Source: Rhizobiales bacterium 62-17
GTDB lineage: Bacteria; Pseudomonadota; Alphaproteobacteria; Rhizobiales; Beijerinckiaceae
Direction of reading: 5' to 3'
Assembly: GCA_001898965.1 (NCBI GenBank)
Contig: MKVW01000009.1
Location: 1,594,479 to 1,658,478 of the forward strand
Length of the DNA: 64,000 bases
Part shown: positions 51,452 through 58,747 of the stretch, piece after piece
Layout of the letters: each line of letters starts with the position of its first letter
Position numbering within the stretch: position 1 is the first letter of the stretch
Notes under the pieces: model-generated
Told to the model about the DNA's origin: nothing
Seen by the model: only the letters and a program-made list of their open reading frames with translations
The model's database searches: none
Position numbers and translations under genes: made by a program

Positions 51452-53518
51452 GTGATCACCTGGGCCCGGACGGAAGACATCGCCGTCGTCACCATCGATA
51501 ATCCGCCGGTGAATGCCGGTTCCCATGCCGTGCGCCAGGGACTGTTGCAGGCCTTGACCGAGATCGCCGCGACACAGGGACTTGCAGGCGTCGTGCTCAT
51601 CGGTGCGGGCAAGACCTTCATCGCGGGCTCCGACATCAAGGAATTTGGCGCGCCGCTCAGCGAACCACAATTGCCGGCGGTGATTGCCGCCATCGAGGCT
51701 TTGCCGCTTCCTGTTGCTGCGGCCATTCATGGCGCGGCGCTTGGCGGTGGTTATGAGCTGACCTTGGGGTGCGATCTGCGCGTCGCTCATCGCAAAGCGG
51801 TGGTGGGCCTGCCGGAAGTCAGCCTGGGCATGTTTCCGGGCGCCGGCGGCACGCAGCGTTTGCCGCGCCTGACCGGCATCGCCAAGGCGATCGAAGTGAT
51901 TTGCGATTCACGTCGGGTGCCGGCGGAAGAAGCTTTGAAGATCGGCATGATCGACGCGATCAGCGATGGCGATCTGTTGCAGGACACGATCGCCGCATTG
52001 CGCAAATTCAACCGCAAGCGGCGTCTGGGCGACGAACCGGTGCCGGCCTTCGACCTCGCGCAGGCGAAAGATGTTGCCAAAAAAGCCGTTGCCAAAGCCA
52101 AGGGGCGCCCTGCGGCCGTGCAGGCCGCCGATCTCGTTCTCTTGGCGTCGCAAAAGCCTTTCGGCGAGGCGCTGACGATCGAGCGCGCGGCTTTCCAAGA
52201 GATTCGCGTGTCGCTGGAAGCCTTCGCGATCCGGCATTTGTTCTTTGCCGAGCGCAAGGCGAGCAAGATCGACAATGTGTCGGACGGCAAGCTGACGCTC
52301 GAACGCTGCGCCGTTATCGGTGCCGGCACGATGGGGGCCGGCATTGCTTACGCCTTGTTGAATGCGGGACTTACCGTCACCGTGGTCGAACAAGGGCGGG
52401 ATGCACTCGCCGCGGGCAAGGCTCGGTTGGAAGGGTTGTTGTCTGTTGATCTTGACCGCAAGCGTTTGACCGTCGAGCGGGCCGAGCAATTGCGCGGCCG
52501 CCTTGCTTTCGCCGACGATTTGGCAGCCGTGGCAGCAGTCGATCTGGTGATCGAAGCTGTCTACGAGGATATAGCGGTCAAAAAGCAATTGGTTGGTCGC
52601 CTCGGCGAAATCGTCAAACCCGGCGCGATCGTTGCCACCAACACATCCTATCTAGACGTCGATGAACTGGCTGCGGTCCTGCCGCATCCCGAGCGTTTCC
52701 TCGGCCTGCATTTCTTCAGCCCGGCGCATATCATGAAATTGCTCGAAGTGGTGCGCGGCAAAGCCACCAGTGATGCTACTTTGGCGATCGGCCTGGCGCT
52801 GGCCAAACGGCTCGGCAAACAGGCCGTCGTCGCCGGCAATGCTTATGGCTTCATCGGTAACCGCATCTACAATGCCTATCGCCGGCATTCGGAATTCTTG
52901 ATCCAGGACGGCGCGACGCCGGAGGCCGTCGATCGAGCCATGACCGCCTTTGGCATGGCGATGGGGCCTTTCGCCGTTACCGACCTTTCCGGGCTCGATA
53001 TCGCTTATCGCATGCGCAAGGCCACGGCCGCTTCGCGCGATCCCAAGGCGCGTTATGTCGATATCGCCGACCGTCTTTGTGAGGCAGGGCGGATCGGCCG
53101 CAAGAGCGGCGCCGGCTATTACACTTATGCCGACGGTAAGCCGGCGATCGATCCGATTGTGGCGGGGATCATCGCGACATCGCGTAAAGAAGCCGGCGTG
53201 ACGCCGCGCGCCATCGATGACGACGAGATTCGCGCCCGCTGTCTCGGCGCCATGGTCAATGAAGCCGCGCTACTGCTATCGGAAGGCGTGGCGCAGCGCG
53301 CTTCCGACATCGACGTGACTCTCGTTCATGGCTATGGCTTCCCGCGTTGGACGGGCGGACCGCTGTGGTGGGCCGCGCATGTATCGCCAGATGTACTGGC
53401 CGATGCCTTGGCGAAGACGGCTAAGGCCGAAGGGGCGACATTCCGCGCGGGCGATGTCGCCTCCGCGCTCAAGGACCTGGCGCCGACGCGCGCCGATCGG
53501 ATTAAGGAGACCGTGTGA
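51452..53518 (+). CDS. FadB-like multifunctional 3-hydroxyacyl-CoA dehydrogenase/enoyl-CoA hydratase
   Basis: A 688-residue fusion. Residues 1-180 form a crotonase domain with both catalytic Glu residues (GGGYELTLG, Glu102; GLPEVSLG, Glu122). From about residue 290 a Rossmann domain begins (CAVIGAGTMGAGIAYALLNAGLTVTVVE), followed by HFFSPAHIMKLLEVV and the helical HAD domains. It hydrates enoyl-CoA esters and oxidises the 3-hydroxy product to 3-oxoacyl-CoA. In the box pathway this would convert dehydroadipyl-CoA to 3-oxoadipyl-CoA. The GTG start is after AAAGGGTAA. It overlaps the next crotonase by one base; no thiolase gene follows. Confidence 0.92.
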   Translation: MITWARTEDIAVVTIDNPPVNAGSHAVRQGLLQALTEIAATQGLAGVVLIGAGKTFIAGSDIKEFGAPLSEPQLPAVIAAIEALPLPVAAAIHGAALGGGYELTLGCDLRVAHRKAVVGLPEVSLGMFPGAGGTQRLPRLTGIAKAIEVICDSRRVPAEEALKIGMIDAISDGDLLQDTIAALRKFNRKRRLGDEPVPAFDLAQAKDVAKKAVAKAKGRPAAVQAADLVLLASQKPFGEALTIERAAFQEIRVSLEAFAIRHLFFAERKASKIDNVSDGKLTLERCAVIGAGTMGAGIAYALLNAGLTVTVVEQGRDALAAGKARLEGLLSVDLDRKRLTVERAEQLRGRLAFADDLAAVAAVDLVIEAVYEDIAVKKQLVGRLGEIVKPGAIVATNTSYLDVDELAAVLPHPERFLGLHFFSPAHIMKLLEVVRGKATSDATLAIGLALAKRLGKQAVVAGNAYGFIGNRIYNAYRRHSEFLIQDGATPEAVDRAMTAFGMAMGPFAVTDLSGLDIAYRMRKATAASRDPKARYVDIADRLCEAGRIGRKSGAGYYTYADGKPAIDPIVAGIIATSRKEAGVTPRAIDDDEIRARCLGAMVNEAALLLSEGVAQRASDIDVTLVHGYGFPRWTGGPLWWAAHVSPDVLADALAKTAKAEGATFRAGDVASALKDLAPTRADRIKETV

Positions 53519-54279
53519 TGGCTTTGATCGTCGACAAGAAAGACAAGGTGGCAACGGTGACGATCGATCGGCCGCCGGTGAATGCCATCACTCTGGCGAT
53601 CTACGAGGAGATCGCCGAGACGTTCGAAGCCGCCGCTGGTTGGGCCGACATCAATTGCATCGTCTTCACCGCTGTCGGCAGCAAGGCATTCTGCGCCGGG
53701 CTTGATCTCAACGAATTCCTTGCCGCGAAGGTGGAAGATGATCCGGCACGCGCGAAAATCATTCGCCGCTGCTTCAGCGCCGTGCGCCAGGCCGCCGTGC
53801 CGGTGATCGGCGCCATCAATGGCCCGGCGTTGGGTGCGGGCTGCGTCCTGGCCTCGGTCTGCGACGTGCGCATCGCCGCCGAGAATGCCACCTTCGGCAT
53901 GCCGGAGATCAACGTCGGCCGGTGCGGTGGCGCGGCTCACATGGCCCGTCATCTGCCGCAAGGCCTGCTACGCAAAATGTATTTCACCGGCCGTCCGATC
54001 GATGCGCGAGAAGCCTGGCGCATCGGTTTCGTCCAGGATGTCGTGCCCTTCGATGATCTGTCACGCACCGCGCAGGAACTTGCCACGCTGATCGGCTCTA
54101 AGGCGCCGATTGGCCTACGCATGGCGAAGGAAGCTTTGAACAAAGTCGAATTCATGCAGACCGAAGAGGGCTATGAACTCGAACAAGGCTATTCGACCAA
54201 ACTGATGGCGACGGAAGATGCGCGTGAGGCGACGCGCGCCGTCGTGGAAAAGCGCGCGCCGGTTTGGGTGGGACGCTGA
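53518..54279 (+). CDS. Enoyl-CoA hydratase/isomerase family protein
   Basis: A 253-residue crotonase. Oxyanion residues are in FTAVGSKAFCAGLDL and NGPALGAGCVLASVC. The Glu corresponding to Glu144 of rat hydratase is Val110, while the Glu164 equivalent (Glu130, GMPEINVG) is kept. That pattern fits an isomerase, lyase or decarboxylase rather than a simple hydratase. The ATG at 53518 follows AAGGAGA; a GTG at 53515 is possible. It overlaps its neighbours on both sides and shares the operon with the FadB-like enzyme. Confidence 0.9.
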   Translation: MALIVDKKDKVATVTIDRPPVNAITLAIYEEIAETFEAAAGWADINCIVFTAVGSKAFCAGLDLNEFLAAKVEDDPARAKIIRRCFSAVRQAAVPVIGAINGPALGAGCVLASVCDVRIAAENATFGMPEINVGRCGGAAHMARHLPQGLLRKMYFTGRPIDAREAWRIGFVQDVVPFDDLSRTAQELATLIGSKAPIGLRMAKEALNKVEFMQTEEGYELEQGYSTKLMATEDAREATRAVVEKRAPVWVGR

Positions 54280-55052
54280 TGCTCAATCATCGTATCGAAC
54301 GCGCCGCTCTCGAACACGGTGGCGATACCGCGCCCTGGATTGTCTTCGGCAATTCGCTGATGACCGATCTGAGTCTTTGGGACGCGCAGGTCGCGGCGCT
54401 CGCCGGCCGCTTCAACATCTTGCGTTACGATCAGCGCGGACATGGCGCTTCCGCCGTGCCGGACGAATTGCAGACGATCGAACTGCTGTCGGACGACCTC
54501 ATCGCTCTGCTCGATCACTGCAAGATCGCTACCTGTACCTATGTCGGCCTCTCCATGGGCGTGCCGACAGGCCTCGCCGCTTATCGCAAGGCGCCGACGC
54601 GGTTCGAGCGGCTTATCCTGGTCGACGGGCAGGCGAGCAGTTCCGCCGCGAGCAAGGCAGCTTGGGAAGAACGCATCGCCTTCGCAAAGGCCAATGGCAT
54701 GGTGGCCATGGCGGATCAGACGGTGCGGCGTTGGCTGCGGCCGGAGCGGGTCGCGCAGCCGCTCGGCGAACGGCTTCATGCGATGATCGCCGCGACGCCG
54801 CTGGACGGTTTCGTCGCCTGCGCCACCGCGTTGCAGAACTATGATGAAGTGGCGGTGCTCGCGCGCGTGGCTGTGCCGGCTTTGTTGCTGGTCGGCCAGG
54901 AAGACGGCGCCATGCCGGCGACCATGCAGGCCATGGCGGCGGCGATTCCCGGCGCCACCATCCAGGAGATCGCCGATGCGGGCCATCTCCCTAATTACGA
55001 GCGTCCGGACATGTTCAACGAGATTCTTCTGTCATTTCTGAAAGTTAGCTGA
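54279..55052 (+). CDS. Alpha/beta hydrolase, 3-oxoadipate enol-lactonase (PcaD)-like
   Basis: A 257-residue hydrolase similar to PcaD in layout: YDQRGHGASAVPDELQTIELLSDDLIALLDH, nucleophile elbow GLSMG (Ser near residue 94), acid in VGQEDGAMP and His in DAGHLPNYERP. PcaD opens the enol-lactone of the 3-oxoadipate pathway. No protocatechuate dioxygenase, cycloisomerase or other pca gene is here, and a CMD-like gene follows two genes later, so a different lactone or ester is likely. The ATG overlaps the crotonase stop by one base. Confidence 0.85.
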   Translation: MLNHRIERAALEHGGDTAPWIVFGNSLMTDLSLWDAQVAALAGRFNILRYDQRGHGASAVPDELQTIELLSDDLIALLDHCKIATCTYVGLSMGVPTGLAAYRKAPTRFERLILVDGQASSSAASKAAWEERIAFAKANGMVAMADQTVRRWLRPERVAQPLGERLHAMIAATPLDGFVACATALQNYDEVAVLARVAVPALLLVGQEDGAMPATMQAMAAAIPGATIQEIADAGHLPNYERPDMFNEILLSFLKVS

Positions 55053-55082
55053 TCAAGCATTAAAAATCATAAACATAACTTA

Positions 55083-55112
55083 TTGACTATTTGGCGGCCC
55101 TGTTTCTACAGT
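55083..55112 (+). promoter_or_regulatory. Promoter-like element before the GST gene
   Basis: TTGACT at 55083-55088, 18-base spacer and TACAGT at 55107-55112. If used, transcription would begin near 55119, after the in-frame GTG at 55111, which supports the TTG at 55162 as the GST start. Confidence 0.4.
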
Positions 55113-55161
55113 GCCGCAGGTTCACCAGGCGGTACGCCCGCCCAGTTCGGATTCGTCGGTT

Positions 55162-55824
55162 TTGAAACTCTATTGGTCCCCCAAATCGCCGTTCGTGCGG
55201 AAGGTCATGATCGTGCTTCATGAGCTGGGCTTGGCGGACCAGGTCACGCTGGTGCGCACCGTGGCGACACCGCGCGGGACACCCAATCCGGTCATTCTCT
55301 CCGAGAATCCGTTGGGCAAGATTCCTGTCTTGTTTGTCGATGGTTTGCCGCCGCTGTTCGATTCCGCTGTCATTGCCGAATATCTCGTCGGTCTGGCGCG
55401 CGAAGGTATGCGCCTTCTGCCGGCAGCGGGGCCGGAACGCTTCGCGCAATTGCGTTGGCAGGCTTTGGGCGATGGCCTCACCGATAATCTGTTGTTGTGG
55501 CGGATCGAGCGGCAGAGCGCGTCGGGTGGCGATCTTGAAACCATCCTGTCCTATCGGGCCAAGGTCTATGCCGCGATGCGAGTGCTGGAAGCCGAAGCGC
55601 CTCGTCTGCGCGAGTCGTTCGGTGTGGGTCAGATCGCCATTCTCTGCGCCTTGGGGCAGCTTGATTTCCGCTTTGCGCAGTGTGGCTGGCGCGCGGCGCA
55701 TCCGACACTGGCGCAATGGGAAGCCGATGTCGCCAAGCGGCCTTCGCTTGAGGCTTTGCCGATCGTCAATGATCAAGAGGCCGATGCCGGCCCGCACATG
55801 CACTTGAATTTTGGGGAGGACTGA
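55162..55824 (+). CDS. Glutathione S-transferase family protein
   Basis: A 220-residue protein from the TTG at 55162, giving LKLYWSPKSPFVRKVMIVLHELGL, the typical GST N-terminus with the SPF active site. The cis-proline motif NPLGKIPVLFVDG and DSAVIAEYLVG follow, then the helical domain. A GTG at 55111 would add 17 residues but overlaps the promoter-like element. Directly before the CaiB-type gene with a 2-base gap. GST may isomerise or detoxify a pathway intermediate; its reaction is unknown. Confidence 0.87.
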   Translation: MKLYWSPKSPFVRKVMIVLHELGLADQVTLVRTVATPRGTPNPVILSENPLGKIPVLFVDGLPPLFDSAVIAEYLVGLAREGMRLLPAAGPERFAQLRWQALGDGLTDNLLLWRIERQSASGGDLETILSYRAKVYAAMRVLEAEAPRLRESFGVGQIAILCALGQLDFRFAQCGWRAAHPTLAQWEADVAKRPSLEALPIVNDQEADAGPHMHLNFGED

Positions 55825-55826
55825 TT

Positions 55827-57035
55827 TTGGCGGGACCGCTTTCGCACATCAGGGTGCTCGATTTGAGCCGCATCATGGCGGGGCCATGGTCGGGCCAGAT
55901 TCTGGCTGACCTCGGCGCTGATGTCATCAAGGTGGAACGCACTGGCGAAGGCGATGACACGCGTCGCTGGGGACCGCCGTATCTCAAGGGCGCCGACGGC
56001 AACGCGACCAAGGAATCGGGCTATTATCTTTCGGTCAATCGCGGCAAGCGCTCGGTCGAAGTCGATATCTCGACACCAGCGGGCCAGGAGGTCATTCGCG
56101 CATTGGCGAAGACCTCCGATATTCTGCTCGAAAATTTCAAGTCGGGCACTTTGGCGCGTTATGGCCTCGGCTATGAGGATTTGAAAGCGATCAATCCCGG
56201 TCTCATCTATTGTTCGATCACGGGCTTTGGCACGACCGGTCCGAAACAGGCCGATGTCGCTTATGATTTCATGATCCAGGCGATGGGTGGCCTGATGAGC
56301 GTCACGGGCGAACGCGATGGCGTTCCAGGCGGCGGTCCGCAAAAGGTCGGCGTGCCGATCGTCGACATCATGACCGGCATGTATGCGACCATAGCGGTGC
56401 TCGCCGCTCTGGCGCGTCGCAGCCAGAGCGGCGTCGGCGATTTCATCGATATCGCCATGCTGGATGTTTCGGTGGCGATGCTCGCCAATCAGGCGATGAA
56501 CTATCAGGTGTCGGGCCGGACGCCGATCCGTCGCGGCAACAAACATCCCAATATCCAGCCGCAGGATGTTTTCCCGGTGGCGGATGGTCACATCGTTCTG
56601 GCCGTCGGCAATGACGAACAGTTCCGCCGCTTCGCCGAAGTACAGGGCCGGCCCGAATGGGCCGACGATCCCAGATTCTCCACCAATGCGGCGCGCGTCA
56701 CCCATCTCGATATTCTGCATCCGATGATCTGCGAACGTTTCGCCACGCAGCCATTGCAGTATTGGCTGGAGCATCTCGGTGCGGCTAAAGTGCCGTGCGG
56801 GCCGATCAACACCATTCCAATGGTGTTCGAGGAACCGCAGGTGAAACATCGCGAGATGCTGCGACATCTGCCGCATCCGATCGCTGGCACCGTGCCTCAG
56901 GTGGTGAGCCCCATGCGCTTCACCAATGCACCGCTGGCCTTTGAAAAAGCACCGCCGCTGCTGGGGCAGCACACCCTTGAGATTTTGAACGAGCTCGGTC
57001 TCGCGACAAAGATGGATAAAGTAGGCCGCGCATGA
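55827..57035 (+). CDS. CaiB/BaiF-family CoA transferase
   Basis: A 402-residue family III CoA transferase. DLSRIMAGPWSGQILADLGADVIKVER at the N-terminus and VAYDFMIQAMGGLMSVTGERDG with the catalytic Asp (about residue 150) are diagnostic. It moves CoA between carboxylic acids without ATP and could activate the hydrolase product or recycle CoA from succinyl-CoA. The TTG start follows GGGGAGGACT. It ends with ATGA overlap on the CMD-like gene. Confidence 0.93.
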   Translation: MAGPLSHIRVLDLSRIMAGPWSGQILADLGADVIKVERTGEGDDTRRWGPPYLKGADGNATKESGYYLSVNRGKRSVEVDISTPAGQEVIRALAKTSDILLENFKSGTLARYGLGYEDLKAINPGLIYCSITGFGTTGPKQADVAYDFMIQAMGGLMSVTGERDGVPGGGPQKVGVPIVDIMTGMYATIAVLAALARRSQSGVGDFIDIAMLDVSVAMLANQAMNYQVSGRTPIRRGNKHPNIQPQDVFPVADGHIVLAVGNDEQFRRFAEVQGRPEWADDPRFSTNAARVTHLDILHPMICERFATQPLQYWLEHLGAAKVPCGPINTIPMVFEEPQVKHREMLRHLPHPIAGTVPQVVSPMRFTNAPLAFEKAPPLLGQHTLEILNELGLATKMDKVGRA

Positions 57036-57640
57036 AAACCGGAGCACGCATTTCTCTGCCTGACACCGACGGCATGAACGACGCACAGCGCCGGGTGTTC
57101 GATGGCATCGTCAACGGCAAGCGTGGCGAGTTGGTCGGCCCACTCCGCGCGGCGTTGCACAACCCGGAATTGGCGGAGCGCTGGAGCAAGCTCGGCGAGA
57201 GCCTGCGTTTTCAGACGCGCATTCCGCCACGCCTGAGCGAACTCGCCGTGCTGATGACGGCGCGCGCTTGGAATAGCGACCTCGAATGGGGCGTGCATCG
57301 CCGCGCCGCCGAAAGCCACGGGCTCGAGGTCGGGATCATCGACGCGCTGCGCGATGGCCGTGTTCCTCCCTTCAAGGAAGAAGCCGACCGGGAAGTCTAT
57401 CGCTTCGTCGCCGAGCTTTTGACGCGCGCCTATGTGGAAGACGCGGCTTATGCCGCAGTCGTCGCGCGTTGGGGCGAGGGCGGCGTCATGGAGCTGACGG
57501 CGCTCGTTGGCTACTATTGCATGGTGGCGATGACGTTGAACGTCCATCGCATTCCCTTGCCGACAGGTGTTAGCGCGGAATTGCTGCCGTCAGGCCGTTT
57601 TCCGGCAAGCTTCACGGCTCTGCCGCCCTTGGCGGAGTGA
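57032..57640 (+). CDS. Carboxymuconolactone decarboxylase (CMD)-like protein
   Basis: A 202-residue AhpD/CMD-like helical protein: ELAVLMTARAWNSDLEWGVHRRAAESHGLEVGIIDALRDG matches the conserved CMD core with Glu and His, but the peroxiredoxin-like Cys pair of AhpD is absent. CMD acts next to PcaD in the classical 3-oxoadipate pathway; here both flank a GST and CoA transferase instead of pca genes. A long C-terminal part (FKEEADREVYRFVAELL and beyond) resembles the larger CMD-like proteins of unknown function. Overlaps the CoA transferase by 4 bases. Confidence 0.85.
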   Translation: MKTGARISLPDTDGMNDAQRRVFDGIVNGKRGELVGPLRAALHNPELAERWSKLGESLRFQTRIPPRLSELAVLMTARAWNSDLEWGVHRRAAESHGLEVGIIDALRDGRVPPFKEEADREVYRFVAELLTRAYVEDAAYAAVVARWGEGGVMELTALVGYYCMVAMTLNVHRIPLPTGVSAELLPSGRFPASFTALPPLAE

Positions 57641-57693
57641 GGCCGCGCGCCGGTAGTCGCTCTTGCTTCTTGCGTTCCTGCTTTTGAATGCAA

Positions 57694-57722
57694 AAACAGC
57701 ATATGCTATACAATTGCTGTTT
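57694..57722. promoter_or_regulatory. Candidate HutC-type operator AAACAGCA-N13-TGCTGTTT
   Basis: Perfect 8-bp inverted repeat in front of the GntR/UTRA gene (start 57776), containing the palindrome AGCATATGCT at 57699-57708. HutC-family regulators often bind dyads in their own promoters. No second copy was found in the window. Confidence 0.5.
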
Positions 57723-57775
57723 AGCACGGCCGCCGTTTTGAGTGTCGGATAGGTGCAGCCATCAAGGAGGAGCGT

Positions 57776-58531
57776 TTGTCCAGCACGGTAGTCCGGTCTG
57801 CCTCGACCGCCGAAGCGCTGAAAAAAAGCGCGGTTGCCCGCTATATTCAGCTCGCCACCCTGTTTCGCCGCCGCATTGAGACCGGCGAGTGGAGTGTCGG
57901 CTCGAAAATGCCGACCGTCGAGGAGCTCGCCCAGGAATGCGGCGTCGCCACCATGACGATTCGTCAGGCGCTGGACATTTTGGAGAATGACGGTCTCATC
58001 GAGCGCTACCGCGCCAAGGGCACGTTCGTGCGCGAGCGGCCGGCGCAGGATCTGTGGTGCCAGGTTCAGACCGATTGGAGCGGCATGCTGATCGCGCGCG
58101 ACAATGCGCGCATCGAGGTGCTGTCCGACGAGCGCAACGTGAAATTGCCGCCGGGTCATCGCCAGCTTGGGCGCCCGGCCGAGGCTTATCGTCATCTGCG
58201 CCGTCGCCACACCCGTGATGGCGAAGCTTTTCTTCTGGCCGATGTCTATGTCTCCGAGCGGGTCTGCCCGCTGATCCCGGAAGAGGCCTACACGTCCAAG
58301 ACCGCGATGCGTTTGGTTGCCGACATTCCGGGCATCGAGATCACCGACGCCACCCAGACATTGACGATCGGCAGCGCCGATCTGATGACCTCCGATCTTC
58401 TCAACATTCCCTTGAGCCATCCGATTGCCAAGGTGGAGCGTTGCGCTGTGGATGGCGAGGGCGAACTGGTCATCGTCGCCGATGGCATCTATCGCGGCGA
58501 CAAGGTGCGCGTCGATCTGAAGCTGCGATAG
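57776..58531 (+). CDS. GntR-family regulator, HutC type (UTRA domain)
   Basis: A 251-residue regulator. The winged helix (ATLFRRRIETGEWSVGSKMPTVEELAQECGVATMTIRQALDILENDGLI) spans about residues 25-80; a UTRA effector domain follows, with the duplicated sheet segment TLTIGSADLMTSDLLNIPLSHPIAKVERCAVD. TTG start follows AAGGAGGAG. An inverted repeat in its leader suggests autoregulation. Likely targets are the adjoining CoA transferase/CMD operon on one side and the ligase gene (58748) on the other. The ligand is unknown. Confidence 0.92.
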   Translation: MSSTVVRSASTAEALKKSAVARYIQLATLFRRRIETGEWSVGSKMPTVEELAQECGVATMTIRQALDILENDGLIERYRAKGTFVRERPAQDLWCQVQTDWSGMLIARDNARIEVLSDERNVKLPPGHRQLGRPAEAYRHLRRRHTRDGEAFLLADVYVSERVCPLIPEEAYTSKTAMRLVADIPGIEITDATQTLTIGSADLMTSDLLNIPLSHPIAKVERCAVDGEGELVIVADGIYRGDKVRVDLKLR

Positions 58532-58545
58532 ATTCCTGTTTCAAT

Positions 58546-58568
58546 GCGTTTTCTTCGCTCGAAAACGC
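58546..58568 (+). terminator. Hairpin after GntR gene
   Basis: Stem GCGTTTTC (58546-58553) and GAAAACGC (58561-58568), 7-base loop, then CTATAAG. There is no T-run, so termination would be weak. Confidence 0.45.
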
Positions 58569-58624
58569 TATAAGCCACCCGAAAAGTACCTCTCTCCCAA
58601 CGCGATTTCGCGTGATCGCATGCA

Positions 58625-58652
58625 TTGACGGCCGTCGAGTGGCGTGTATTAT
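58625..58652 (+). promoter_or_regulatory. Promoter of the feruloyl-CoA-synthetase-like gene
   Basis: -35 TTGACG at 58625-58630, 16-base spacer, -10 TATTAT at 58647-58652. The -10 is embedded in the first TGCA-type operator at 58645-58658, so a bound BoxR-like repressor would block RNA polymerase. Confidence 0.55.
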
Positions 58653-58658
58653 TTTGCA
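58645..58658. promoter_or_regulatory. Candidate BoxR operator 1 before ligase gene
   Basis: TGTATTATTTTGCA (TGTA-N6-TGCA), overlapping the -10 box. Its reverse complement matches the site at 31405 in all but a few positions. Confidence 0.5.
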
Positions 58659-58687
58659 TGAAGATGGCCCGGGCGTTGAGGGAATTC

Positions 58688-58701
58688 TGCACTATTATGC
58701 A
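58688..58701. promoter_or_regulatory. Candidate BoxR operator 2 before ligase gene
   Basis: TGCACTATTATGCA (TGCA-N6-TGCA), a 4-bp inverted pair, 43 bases after site 1 (four helical turns). Extended, TCTGCA-N6-TGCA agrees with the reverse complement of the site at 31405-31418. Confidence 0.55.
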
Positions 58702-58747
58702 GAATTAGCGTGAGGGTATCTCCGAGGCCGAGGGAGGGCTGCCGGCG

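Noticed and set aside
54279-57640. A complete protocatechuate (pca) pathway
   Set aside because: Only PcaD-like and CMD-like proteins are present; dioxygenase, cycloisomerase, transferase (PcaIJ) and thiolase genes are missing.
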